Source: Chitinophaga caeni
GTDB lineage: Bacteria > Bacteroidota > Bacteroidia > Chitinophagales > Chitinophagaceae
DNA length: 64,000 nucleotides
NCBI RefSeq assembly: GCF_002557795.1
Contig: NZ_CP023777.1
Coordinates: 2,985,001-3,049,000, forward strand
Direction: 5' to 3'
Notes under the pieces: generated by a model
What the model was told of the DNA's origin: nothing
Database searches by the model: none
What the model saw: only the letters and a program-made list of their open reading frames with translations
Made by a program: the position numbers and the translations under genes
Shown: one piece after another, positions 44,541-53,285 of the stretch
Position numbering within the stretch: the stretch's first letter is position 1
How the letters are laid out: every line of letters begins with the position of its first letter

Positions 44541-44585
44541 AAAATAAAACGCACACCGGTTGAAGGTGTGCGTTTATCTTTATTA
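44541..44585. terminator. Bidirectional terminator MFS / pyk
   Basis: AAACGCACACC (44547-44557) pairs perfectly with GGTGTGCGTTT (44565-44575), with a 7-nt loop. T-rich runs lie beyond both arms. Confidence 0.88.
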
Positions 44586-44602
44586 CCATCTAAAAATGTC
44601 AA

Positions 44603-46093
44603 CTATTGCTCTACACGGGTAATCTTGATGATATTTGTAGGTAAATGTTCTTTTACAGGTGTGCTACCTGTATTTACAACTACATCATCTGTTTTCAAGA
44701 AGCCGCGTTCTTTCAGGATATTGATTTGATCGAAAATAATTTCGTCCAAACTGTGTTCTTCTGCATAATAGAAGGCACGTACTCCCCAACTTAAGCTCAA
44801 TTGGTTTACCAGTGATTGCTCCTTGGTAAATACGTACAACGGTGATTTAGGACGGTAGCTACTCAACATGAAGCCCGTGTATCCCGATTGCGTCATCCCG
44901 ATCAATGCATCGGCCTCTAGATCTTCAGCGATCTTACATGCATTGTAGCAAAGTGCATCACTTAAGAATGTAGGGGAGTGACGGTGAGGAATCAAATTCC
45001 TGTTATAAATAATAGATTCTTTTTCTACTTCCTGGATGATTTTTGTCATCGTTTCAATAACCAGGGTCGGGTGTTGACCGGTAGCTGTTTCCCCGCTCAA
45101 CATTACCGCATCGGCGCCTTCCAGCACGGCATTAGCAACGTCGGTGATTTCGCTACGGTTGGGGCGGGTACGATCGATCATACTTTCCATCATCTGCGTA
45201 GCAACGATTACCGGTTTCGCGCGGTGGATACATTTGCGGATGATATCTTTTTGGATCATCGGCACTTGTTCAACCGGCAGTTCAACACCGAGGTCACCGC
45301 GGGCAATCATCACGCCATCACTTTCCCAGATGATCTCTTTCAAATTTTGAATTGCTTCCGGCTTTTCGATTTTGGAGATGATCTTGATCTTTGAATTGCG
45401 TTCTTCGATCTTCTTGCGGAGGTGGATCAAATCCTTGGCGCTGCGTACGAAGGATAAGGCGACCCAATCACATTCGTTATCGATGATGAATTGTAGGTCA
45501 ATTTCATCTTTTTCCGTCAGGGCAGGCAAATTCACCTTTGTATCAGGAAGGTTAAACCCTTTCTTGGAGGAAAGGATACCGCCTAGTAAAACTTCCGCTT
45601 TAATTTCATGGTTCGGGGTAACTTCTCGAACGATGGTTTCGATCTTACCATCATCCAACAAGATTTTCTGGCCCGGTTTTACATCTTTATGAAGATCATG
45701 GTAAGACACGTAGATCTTTTCTTTGGTACCAACAACCTTCTCGTTGACGAAAGTCAATATATCACCTGTTACCAGGGGAAGGGCATTATTTTCGATTTCA
45801 CCCACGCGTAATTTTGGGCCTTGTAAATCGGCCAGGATGGCGATATTATAAGGTTCGGTATTATTTATTTGGCGGATGTAAGAAATGATTTTTAATTTAT
45901 TCTCATGATCTCCGTGCGAGAAATTCAAACGGAAAACATTCACCCCGGCTTGTACCAGTTCCAACAATTTTTCATAAGTATCGCAGGCGGGACCTACCGT
46001 GGCAACGATCTTCGTTTTGTGGGAAGAGTGTTGGCGCGCGGCAGCATTGTCCATTTGCTTGTGATAGTATTTAGACAAATCTTTTGTACTCAT
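44603..46093 (-). CDS. pyk: Pyruvate kinase
   Basis: The 496-aa glycolytic enzyme converts phosphoenolpyruvate and ADP to pyruvate and ATP. From the start there are TKIVATVGPACDT, the substrate site NVFRLNFSHGDHENK, the K-binding and catalytic block KIISKIEKPEAI (Lys about residue 240), DGVMIARGDLGVELP, the ATQMMESMI helix and the C-terminal domain with GMTQSGYTGFMLS. ATG at 46093 is used; an extension to 46147 runs into the pfkA end. It starts 10 nt after pfkA stops, so the two form an operon of the regulated glycolytic kinases. Confidence 0.96.
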   Translation of the reverse strand: MSTKDLSKYYHKQMDNAAARQHSSHKTKIVATVGPACDTYEKLLELVQAGVNVFRLNFSHGDHENKLKIISYIRQINNTEPYNIAILADLQGPKLRVGEIENNALPLVTGDILTFVNEKVVGTKEKIYVSYHDLHKDVKPGQKILLDDGKIETIVREVTPNHEIKAEVLLGGILSSKKGFNLPDTKVNLPALTEKDEIDLQFIIDNECDWVALSFVRSAKDLIHLRKKIEERNSKIKIISKIEKPEAIQNLKEIIWESDGVMIARGDLGVELPVEQVPMIQKDIIRKCIHRAKPVIVATQMMESMIDRTRPNRSEITDVANAVLEGADAVMLSGETATGQHPTLVIETMTKIIQEVEKESIIYNRNLIPHRHSPTFLSDALCYNACKIAEDLEADALIGMTQSGYTGFMLSSYRPKSPLYVFTKEQSLVNQLSLSWGVRAFYYAEEHSLDEIIFDQINILKERGFLKTDDVVVNTGSTPVKEHLPTNIIKITRVEQ

Positions 46094-46103
46094 AGCATAA
46101 AAT

Positions 46104-47087
46104 TTAACTCGCAAGTATTTTAACGATCTTGAACCATTCAGGATCAATTTTTTGTGTAGCTTTTACAGCATGGTCTAAAGGTGTATACTCAATTTGATTA
46201 TTGACGATACCGATCATGTTGTTGTGGTGTTCGCCATCAAGCAGCGCCATTACGGCTGCGTAGCCCATCCTGCTGGCAACGAGGCGATCCAGGCAAGTAG
46301 GGCTGCCACCACGTTGGATGTGGCCTAATATACAAACGCGTGTATCTAAGTGGGGTAATCTTTCTTTAACAGCTTTGGCAACTTCGTTGGCACCGCCAAA
46401 TTCATCTCCTTCCGCTACAACGATTAAGTTTACCAATTTTTGACGACGTTCGTTAGCTTGGAGGTCGTCGATAATATCTTCAATATTTGTTTTACGTTCC
46501 GGCATCAGGATATTTTCAGCGCCGGTGGCAATCCCGCTATGCAAAGCAATATAGCCTGCATCACGTCCCATTACTTCTATAATAAATAAGCGATCATGCG
46601 CATCCGCGGTATCCCTGATCTTATCGATGGCTTCAACCGCAGTATTCACGGCCGTATCAAAACCAATTGTGAAGTCGGAACCTGCAATGTCTTTATCGAT
46701 AGTGCCGGGTAAACCGATACAAGGGATATCGAACTCGGTACTGAATTTCTGGGCTCCTTTAAAAGAACCGTCACCACCGATCACCACAATACCATCAATG
46801 CCGAATTTCTTTAAATTCTCATAAGCTTTTTTTCTACCTTCATACTCGTAAAATTCTTTACAGCGGGCAGTTTTAAGGATGGTGCCCCCGCGTTGGATAA
46901 TGTTGGCCACAGTTTGATTTTCCATGGGAAAAATATCTCCAGTCAACATTCCCCTATAACCGTACATTACGCCATAAACATTCAACTGATGGTATATTCC
47001 CGTTCTCACCACTGCACGTATGGCAGCATTCATGCCCGGTGCATCGCCACCGGAAGTGAGAACCGCGATGTTATTCACTTTTTTCAT
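46104..47087 (-). CDS. pfkA: ATP-dependent 6-phosphofructokinase
   Basis: The 327-aa enzyme phosphorylates fructose 6-phosphate. It has the ATP site LTSGGDAPGMNAAIRAVVR, GVMYGYRGML, VVIGGDGSFKGA (the Gly after GGD indicates ATP rather than pyrophosphate use) and the catalytic loop PGTIDKDIAGSDFTIGFDTA. In that loop E. coli has TIDND; here the Asn is Lys while the catalytic Asp is kept. EVMGRDAGYIAL and HIQRGGSPTCLDR complete the family. It is first gene of the pfkA-pyk operon, with a TATTTTTG -7 box at 47124-47131. Confidence 0.96.
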   Translation of the reverse strand: MKKVNNIAVLTSGGDAPGMNAAIRAVVRTGIYHQLNVYGVMYGYRGMLTGDIFPMENQTVANIIQRGGTILKTARCKEFYEYEGRKKAYENLKKFGIDGIVVIGGDGSFKGAQKFSTEFDIPCIGLPGTIDKDIAGSDFTIGFDTAVNTAVEAIDKIRDTADAHDRLFIIEVMGRDAGYIALHSGIATGAENILMPERKTNIEDIIDDLQANERRQKLVNLIVVAEGDEFGGANEVAKAVKERLPHLDTRVCILGHIQRGGSPTCLDRLVASRMGYAAVMALLDGEHHNNMIGIVNNQIEYTPLDHAVKATQKIDPEWFKIVKILAS

Positions 47088-47123
47088 AGACTACGTTAAT
47101 ATATGATACCCGGACAGGGCGCA

Positions 47124-47131
47124 CAAAAATA
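47124..47131 (-). promoter_or_regulatory. -7 element upstream of pfkA
   Basis: On the minus strand TATTTTTG fits TAnnTTTG, 36 nt before the pfkA ATG. Confidence 0.42.
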
Positions 47132-47229
47132 ACATTTTTTACTTCTGTTTCTAATTTTTATCTCATGAAATAACCGTAATTTTTAAAAATAATCAAATAA
47201 GTCACTTAAATTTTTAAAATTTTAACCCT

Positions 47230-49362
47230 ATGTGTGATATTCGCATGAAATTCTTTTTATTTGGTTGTATAACCTTGATTCTCATGACTAGCAACAATTT
47301 TGCGCAAATTAGACTGGCATATCCACAGGCAAAACAGGTAGATTCGGTCGATAATTACCATGGAACAGTCGTAAAAGACCCTTACCGTTGGTTAGAAGAT
47401 GATAATAGCGAAGCGACCAAGGAATGGGTTAATGCTCAAAATAAAGTTACCGATTCGTACTTGGCACAAATCCCTTTTAAAGATAAAATTAGGAAGCGCT
47501 TGGCCGAACTGATTAATTTTCCCCGGCTTGGCAATCCTTGGAGGGAAGGTAAATATTATTATTATTTTAAAAATGATGGTTTGCAAGATCAATCCATCCT
47601 TTACCGGCAAGAGGGTTTAGAGGGGGAACCCGAAATTTTTTTAGATCCCAATAAATTGTCAAACGACGGTACTGTTGCACTCGGGAACCTGGGCTTTTCC
47701 AAGGATGGGAAATATATGGTATATTTTATTTCAAAATCCGGCTCCGATTGGCAGGAGGCCTTTATAATGGAGGTCAATACCAAGACTTTGCTCGAAGATC
47801 ATCTCGAATGGATCAAGTTTAGCGGTATCGCTTGGAAAGGAGATGGTTTTTATTACAGCCGCTACGACGAACCTTCGGAAGAAAGTCAATTATCCGGGAA
47901 AAATGAGTTCCACAAAGTGTATTACCACAGGATCGGTGACGCACAGGAACAAGATCTATTAATATATGTCGATAATGAACACCCTTTGCGCACGGCGTAT
48001 GCAGGGGTGACTGAAGATGAGCGATTCCTGTTTGTATCGGCGTCGGAGGGTACTTCGGGTGTCGAATTATTGTATCGCGATCTACAAAATCCTGCCCAAG
48101 AGTCGCTGAAAGTGCTGGTGCCGGGATTTAAATATGACCCTTCCGCTGTTGATAATGTTGGTGATCAGTTACTTGTTTATACAAATGAGGATGCCCCTAA
48201 TTATAAATTAGTCCAAATTGACCCGCGAAATCCAGGCAAGCAACAATGGAAGGAAATAATTCCGGAGGGAGAAGAAACTTTAAGCGGGGTGCAATCATCC
48301 GGCGGGAAATTATTCGCTAGTTACATGAAGGATGCGGTAAGTAAAGTGGTGCAGTATCAAAAAGACGGTACCCGCGAAAGGGAGATCAAATTTCCGGGTC
48401 TCGGTACAGCAAACGGTTTCAGCGGGAAGATTGAAGATGATATCGTATTTTATTCCTTTTCGACCTATACCGCTCCGACTACAGTGTATAAATATGAAAT
48501 CGCCAGCGGCAAATCATCCCTATTCTATCAACCTGAAGTAAAGTTTGACCCGGCTGATTTTGAAACGAAATTGGTTTTTTATCCCAGTAAAGACGGCACG
48601 AAGGTTCCTTTATTCATATCATATAAGAAAGGGTTAGTCCAAGATGGTAATAACCCGGTTTTATTATATGCTTACGGGGGATTTAATATCTCGTTAACGC
48701 CTAGCTTCAGTACATCGAACCTGTTTTTTATGGAGCAGGGAGGAATTTATGCCGTTGCCTGCTTGAGGGGTGGGGGTGAATACGGCGAAGCTTGGCATAA
48801 AGCGGGCATGTTGGAACGGAAACAAAATGTATTCGATGACTTTATTGCCGCTGCCAGCTACTTGGTTCAAGAAAAATATACCAACAAAGATAAAATAGCC
48901 ATCAGGGGAGGGTCAAATGGCGGATTGCTCGTAGGCGCCTGTATGACGCAACGCCCCGATTTGTTTAAAGTGGCATTGCCCGCAGTAGGTGTGATGGACA
49001 TGCTGAGATTTCAAAAGTTTACGATCGGCTGGGCCTGGGTAGTGGAATATGGTTCGAGTGATAAAGCTGATCAATTTCCATATTTATATAAATATTCCCC
49101 TCTTCATAATTTGAAAAAAGGCGTTGAATATCCTGCGACGTTGATTACTACGGCAGATCATGATGATCGCGTTGTACCTGCACATTCTTTTAAATTCGCC
49201 GCCACTTTACAAGCTGACCAAGCAGGTAATAACCCGGTACTTATTAGGATAGAGGAAAAAGCAGGGCATGGCGCCGGTAAACCGGTATCCAAAGTTATCG
49301 ATGAAGCGACGGATGTTTGGGCATTCACGATGTACAACCTTGGAATGGAGTATAAAGATTAA
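47230..49362 (+). CDS. Prolyl oligopeptidase (S9A serine peptidase)
   Basis: The 710-aa peptidase cuts short peptides after proline. The signal peptide is best read from the second Met (MKFFLFGCITLILMTSNNFAQ), so the true start may be ATG 47245. The N-terminal YPQAKQVDSVDNYHGTVVKDPYRWLEDD is typical. A seven-bladed propeller spans about 80-430. The catalytic domain contains RGGSNGGLLVGACMTQRPDLF (nucleophile Ser), DHDDRVVPAHSFKF (Asp) and AGHGAGKP (His). It is probably periplasmic. The next gene starts 24 nt on. Confidence 0.95.
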   Translation: MCDIRMKFFLFGCITLILMTSNNFAQIRLAYPQAKQVDSVDNYHGTVVKDPYRWLEDDNSEATKEWVNAQNKVTDSYLAQIPFKDKIRKRLAELINFPRLGNPWREGKYYYYFKNDGLQDQSILYRQEGLEGEPEIFLDPNKLSNDGTVALGNLGFSKDGKYMVYFISKSGSDWQEAFIMEVNTKTLLEDHLEWIKFSGIAWKGDGFYYSRYDEPSEESQLSGKNEFHKVYYHRIGDAQEQDLLIYVDNEHPLRTAYAGVTEDERFLFVSASEGTSGVELLYRDLQNPAQESLKVLVPGFKYDPSAVDNVGDQLLVYTNEDAPNYKLVQIDPRNPGKQQWKEIIPEGEETLSGVQSSGGKLFASYMKDAVSKVVQYQKDGTREREIKFPGLGTANGFSGKIEDDIVFYSFSTYTAPTTVYKYEIASGKSSLFYQPEVKFDPADFETKLVFYPSKDGTKVPLFISYKKGLVQDGNNPVLLYAYGGFNISLTPSFSTSNLFFMEQGGIYAVACLRGGGEYGEAWHKAGMLERKQNVFDDFIAAASYLVQEKYTNKDKIAIRGGSNGGLLVGACMTQRPDLFKVALPAVGVMDMLRFQKFTIGWAWVVEYGSSDKADQFPYLYKYSPLHNLKKGVEYPATLITTADHDDRVVPAHSFKFAATLQADQAGNNPVLIRIEEKAGHGAGKPVSKVIDEATDVWAFTMYNLGMEYKD

Positions 49363-49386
49363 TAAGAAAAAGCTATAATAAATTGA

Positions 49387-50283
49387 ATGATGGAAAAAGT
49401 ATTGATTACCGGGAGTAACGGCTTGCTAGGAAAATACTTGGTGCAGTTATATAGCCAACAGAAGGAGATCCGCTGCATCGCTTGTAGCAGGGGAGCTAAC
49501 CGTTTGAAACAAACCGAGGGGTATGTTTACGAACCGGTCGATTTTACAAGCGAAGAAGCATTTCAAACCCTTGTTAGAAAGCACCGGCCACAAGTTATTA
49601 TCCATGCCGGGGCGATGACGCAAGCCGACGATTGCGAAAGAAATAAGGAAGCTTGTTGGAATACGAATGTTACGGCAACGGAACAAATTGTCAAGATTGC
49701 GAACGAGGTTGGTGCATTCCTAGTATTTCTCTCTACAGACTTTGTTTTTGATGGGCTATCAGGACCCTACCGTGAAGAAGACCTGGTAAACCCGGTTAAT
49801 TATTACGGGGCATCCAAAGTGGCAGCCGAGAGGGTCGTCATGCAAACCGCTAAGAATTGGGCTATCGTAAGAACCGTATTGGTATACGGTTTGGCCGATG
49901 ATCCTAAAAGGGGCAATATCATTACCTGGGTGAGGGATAACCTTCGCTCCGGAAAAAATATCAAGGTGGTAACGGATCAATGGAGAACGCCCACTTATGC
50001 AGGAGATCTGGCGGAAGCTTGCCGTTTAATTGCCGGGAAGAGGGCTGGAGGCATTTTTCATATCAGTGGAGAGGAAATGCTTACCCCATTCGAAATGGCT
50101 CAGCAGGTTGCAAAATATTACAGTTTGGATGCAGGGTTAATGATTCCTGTTGATGCCGATTCTTTCACACAACCCGCTATGCGACCTGCCAAAACTGGTT
50201 TTATAATTGAAAAAGCGAAGGCTGTACTCGGTTATCAACCGATTTCATTTAATGAGGGGATTCGGTTATTGGAGCAATTGTAG
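49387..50283 (+). CDS. RmlD-like NAD(P)-dependent sugar-nucleotide reductase
   Basis: The 298-aa extended SDR has the nucleotide motif VLITGSNGLLGKYL (GxxGxxG), IIHAGAMTQADDCE, LSTDFVFDG and the active site YYGASKVAAE (YxxxK). It resembles dTDP-4-dehydrorhamnose reductase RmlD in length and motifs (RTVLVYG, VVTDQWRTPTYAGDLAEAC). No other rhamnose genes are adjacent, so its true substrate may be another nucleotide sugar. Two ATG codons (49387, 49390) can start it. It may be cotranscribed with the peptidase. Confidence 0.85.
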   Translation: MMEKVLITGSNGLLGKYLVQLYSQQKEIRCIACSRGANRLKQTEGYVYEPVDFTSEEAFQTLVRKHRPQVIIHAGAMTQADDCERNKEACWNTNVTATEQIVKIANEVGAFLVFLSTDFVFDGLSGPYREEDLVNPVNYYGASKVAAERVVMQTAKNWAIVRTVLVYGLADDPKRGNIITWVRDNLRSGKNIKVVTDQWRTPTYAGDLAEACRLIAGKRAGGIFHISGEEMLTPFEMAQQVAKYYSLDAGLMIPVDADSFTQPAMRPAKTGFIIEKAKAVLGYQPISFNEGIRLLEQL

Positions 50284-50300
50284 CAATTGTAGATCCAGAT

Positions 50301-50455
50301 CTGCTGGTCAGAATCATCTGGTCAGAATCAGCTGGTCAGAATCAGCTGTTCAGATTCATCTGGTCAGAATCAGCTGGTCAGAATGGGTCAGCTGGTCAGA
50401 ATCATCTGTTCAGATTCATCTGGTCAGAATCAGCTGGTCAGAATCTGCTGGTCAG
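50301..50455 (+). repeat. 14-bp tandem repeat array, about 11 units
   Basis: The units are variants of CAGCTGGTCAGAAT or CATCTGGTCAGAAT, at a strict 14-bp period apart from one 4-nt GGGT insertion at 50385-50388. Two units (50343, 50403) share the paired changes TTCAGATT. The last unit runs into the palindrome at 50450-50471. The period is not a multiple of three, so it does not encode a peptide repeat. It lies between convergent genes. Confidence 0.93.
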
Positions 50456-50471
50456 GGTCGCGACCCTGACC
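50450..50471. repeat. 22-bp perfect palindrome capping the array
   Basis: GGTCAGGGTCG (50450-50460) is followed directly by its reverse complement (50461-50471). The outer six bases GGTCAG are the conserved core of the 14-bp repeat units. It could act as a hairpin at the end of the rmlD-like transcript. Confidence 0.9.
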
Positions 50472-50490
50472 AACATAGATGAAAAAATAT

Positions 50491-50514
50491 AGGTACAGGT
50501 CGGAACCTGTACCT
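50491..50514. terminator. Second hairpin, possible terminator
   Basis: AGGTACAGGT (50491-50500), loop CGGA, ACCTGTACCT (50505-50514): a perfect 10-bp stem between convergent genes. It has no T-tract, so it is either a non-canonical terminator or a REP-like element. Confidence 0.6.
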
Positions 50515-50543
50515 ACAATGATAATGCTTGCCAAAAAATTCAT

Positions 50544-51536
50544 TTATTCAAAAACAATACTAGAGGTTTTTGAACCGTAATTTATCCTGATTTTCGAAGT
50601 TTCCGCGGCTGTATCTTGGACTGCTGAGCTTTTTTGAATAGCAATAAAATATTGGCTGGAGTCTTTTGCTGGAATGATATAAACATCCTGCTTATATCGT
50701 TTCAGTTGTTCATATCTTTTCGTTGCAGACGCTAAGGTAGGCTTGGATTCAAATATTACTTTGTAGGTAATTATAGAATCTTCAGGCCAGTTCGCTACAA
50801 CCTGGGGAGCCTCAACTATATTATTTGATGAATCTGCCGCAGTTTTCGCTATTGAATCCGCGGTATTCATTTGTTGCTGGGTACTATCCGCTTTACTGGA
50901 GGTTAAAGTTGTATTGGGAGCAGCTGGAAAAATACTTTCCTGGCCTGGCAACATATTTTTATACAACAACCATACTACTACTACAGCAACGATTGCCAAA
51001 ATTGGTAATACAATCCAATACCATTTTAACCTACCCGAATTTTCTTCTTCAAAAGGTGCGGCAGAAAGATGTTCCACCACTTCTTGGTTCACCTGCTCCG
51101 TATTACCAACTTTTACAACGGGTGGCGGAGCATCAGCGCCCCTTAATACATGCTGTACATCCAGCGCTTCGAAAGAACCGGGTATCTGTTGGGGGATGAA
51201 TTGCAACTCCTGGTTGGCATTCATCCTCAAAGTGCCGATACCATCTATGACAAAAGGCGCTCCCGTAGCTAGTTGCGATTTTAATTCTTCTAAATATTTA
51301 TCGTATTTGAGCTTGGCTACATCGGAAACAAGATGTTCGTTATTGGCGATCCATTGCACGCAGGAACCGTCGTCCGTCCAAGTATTACTGAAAGTAATTT
51401 GTTCCTTGGGCGGCATCAGTTTTTTTTCTGCAACATCAAACTGTGCCGGGATATGCTCGACTGTGAAAGTCCCCAAACCGGGTACTACACACGTTTGTTG
51501 TTTATATAAAACTTCAGCGATATACTGTTGCAACAT
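50544..51536 (-). CDS. HU-domain and SPOR-domain envelope protein
   Basis: The 330-aa protein begins with two HU-like (CCDC81-type) domains (MLQQYIAEVLYKQQTCVVPG, and about 55-120 with PFVIDGIGTLRMN). One transmembrane helix (about 172-198) and an Ala/Ser/Thr linker follow. The C-terminal SPOR-like domain (about 245-310; ITYKVIFESKPTLASATKRYEQLK) would bind denuded peptidoglycan at the septum. The topology puts HU-like domains in the cytoplasm and SPOR in the periplasm, a possible link between chromosome or cytosol and the division site (inference). Third gene of the 56363 to 50544 operon. Confidence 0.85.
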   Translation of the reverse strand: MLQQYIAEVLYKQQTCVVPGLGTFTVEHIPAQFDVAEKKLMPPKEQITFSNTWTDDGSCVQWIANNEHLVSDVAKLKYDKYLEELKSQLATGAPFVIDGIGTLRMNANQELQFIPQQIPGSFEALDVQHVLRGADAPPPVVKVGNTEQVNQEVVEHLSAAPFEEENSGRLKWYWIVLPILAIVAVVVVWLLYKNMLPGQESIFPAAPNTTLTSSKADSTQQQMNTADSIAKTAADSSNNIVEAPQVVANWPEDSIITYKVIFESKPTLASATKRYEQLKRYKQDVYIIPAKDSSQYFIAIQKSSAVQDTAAETSKIRINYGSKTSSIVFE

Positions 51537-51570
51537 GGGCTGTTAACTAGTTTAGAATACAAGTTTACGA

Positions 51571-53235
51571 TTAAAATTTCAGCATTATACCACCGACGAT
51601 GTTAAAGCCGTAGGATTTATAACCGTTCCAACGTTGGTACTCCGAGTTAAACAGGTTATTCGCATTTATCCAAAGGTTTACGTTCTTCCCGATATCGTAA
51701 TTAGCGCCGAGGTTTAAATCGAAGGCGCCGTCTGTTTTAGCGAAATCATTTGGCGCCACCAGGTAATAGCTACCGCTGAAACCGTATAAGTCCCCTGTTA
51801 AATGTAATTTCTTCGCCACGCTCACCTGTGCATTCAGGTTAGCCATAAATGGCACCAAGCCCCAAGGTTTTAATTCGGTCGCCTGTTTGCGGTAATTAAA
51901 CCAATCTCCTGAAACACGCACCTGGAATTTTTCTTCTTCTATATATCCAACTTCCGCATGTACTTGGAACGCTTTCATTTCAGTTTCGTTCCTAACATTA
52001 AACGTTTTACCGTCGGTATCATTATTTACGAAAAGGGCCATGTTTTCATATACGATAGAGGAAAACTTTGTATTGTAGTTAAAATGTCCGCCGATAGTAC
52101 CTTTAATACCGGTATACCGCTCTTCGATACGGGTATTTGCCGGTTCACCCGGATAGCTGTCGATGAAAGGATTTTTCTGGGCCAGGTTGCGGAAATTATT
52201 CTTCTCGAAATATGAAATCCAACCGCTGCTAAGAATTAATTTCTTTTTCACGAGATGCGTTTCATTCACGATGTCCGGCAACAAATAGAATTTACTCTTT
52301 ACGAAGCCAGTATTATCATAACCGTTCGTCCAGGTAGGGTTTGCACCGGCATGCAAGAAAAATCCGGGTTTGGCAATTTCCAATGCAGGATGGATGCTTA
52401 CTACGTTATTGTTAATACTTTCGAGGTCTTTCTCCTTGAAGGTTGATAGGTCGGCAATGCCTTCCGCTTGCAGGTAGATGTCTTCGAATATTTGTTTTCT
52501 AAGCAAGGCTTTCAATGTGAAAGTGCGCTCGTTACGGTCGAAGGCATCATTGAAATAAATAAATTCCGCAGCCGGTTTAAAAATGAAACCCCATTCGTTG
52601 GTAGGCCTGTTTTTCAGACCGATTTTACCTATAAACTCGTTGAACGTTTGTTTTACATCCGCTTTGCTATAATCGTACAATGCATGATCGTATCCATAAT
52701 AATGAACCTGGTTGCGGTTGTAAGCTACTTTGCCATCAATCTCGAACAAGGGTGAATAGTAAGTACCGGAGGCTAAAACGTTCACGTTGTTATAATCTTG
52801 ATACTCGATATTTCCCTTGGACCCGATGTAATTAACGAATAGCCCGAAATTGTATTGATCATTTCTGCCGCTGCCGATGCCTGCTTGCACGAGCGGGGTT
52901 TTGAGATTACCGAAACCCACTTTCACGAAGTTATTCTGCAAGGCATTTACCGAGTCTTTTCCCAGGGCTAGTGGTCGCAAGGGAACCGGTTGGTACATGA
53001 AGTTGAGGTTCAATGCCGGAATATCGTAAGTCATACGTGCCCTACTGGTATCGGCAGCCGGGAGACTGGCGGTTAAATTCAACTTGGCGGCATCCCGCAG
53101 CTTGGGCTGGTAGGTCGAAATCAATTCGATGGTTGCCTGCTTCAGGGAATCTTGTGCAAAGGCAGCGGGCCCGATCAAAAGCCCGGCTCCTAATGCAACG
53201 AATAAGCGTGTACTATATTTGAATATGCGGTTCAT
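51571..53235 (-). CDS. Outer-membrane beta-barrel protein, TonB-receptor-like
   Basis: The 554-aa protein has a signal peptide (MNRIFKYSTRLFVALGAGLL to AFAQ). It then has alternating-strand sequence to the C-terminus, with DLNLGANYDIGKNVNLWINANNLFNSEYQRWNGY and final IMLKF, as in the last strands of TonB-dependent receptors. A plug domain is not seen and the length is short for a receptor, so it is a plain barrel. It follows the TPR gene by 50 nt and precedes the HU-SPOR gene by 34 nt. ATG 53235 gives the signal peptide. Confidence 0.85.
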   Translation of the reverse strand: MNRIFKYSTRLFVALGAGLLIGPAAFAQDSLKQATIELISTYQPKLRDAAKLNLTASLPAADTSRARMTYDIPALNLNFMYQPVPLRPLALGKDSVNALQNNFVKVGFGNLKTPLVQAGIGSGRNDQYNFGLFVNYIGSKGNIEYQDYNNVNVLASGTYYSPLFEIDGKVAYNRNQVHYYGYDHALYDYSKADVKQTFNEFIGKIGLKNRPTNEWGFIFKPAAEFIYFNDAFDRNERTFTLKALLRKQIFEDIYLQAEGIADLSTFKEKDLESINNNVVSIHPALEIAKPGFFLHAGANPTWTNGYDNTGFVKSKFYLLPDIVNETHLVKKKLILSSGWISYFEKNNFRNLAQKNPFIDSYPGEPANTRIEERYTGIKGTIGGHFNYNTKFSSIVYENMALFVNNDTDGKTFNVRNETEMKAFQVHAEVGYIEEEKFQVRVSGDWFNYRKQATELKPWGLVPFMANLNAQVSVAKKLHLTGDLYGFSGSYYLVAPNDFAKTDGAFDLNLGANYDIGKNVNLWINANNLFNSEYQRWNGYKSYGFNIVGGIMLKF

Positions 53236-53285
53236 TCCTAAAGTTTCTTTTTGATACATGTTATTTATCTTGAACAATAACCTGT

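Noticed and set aside
50301..50455. CRISPR array
   Set aside because: Units are 14 bp with no spacers and no cas genes are nearby.
50207..50482. Plus-strand frame rich in WSES and QIHLVRI repeats over the 14-bp array
   Set aside because: A 14-bp period cycles through frames, and the frame overlaps the 3' end of the reductase gene. It is a by-product of the tandem DNA repeat.
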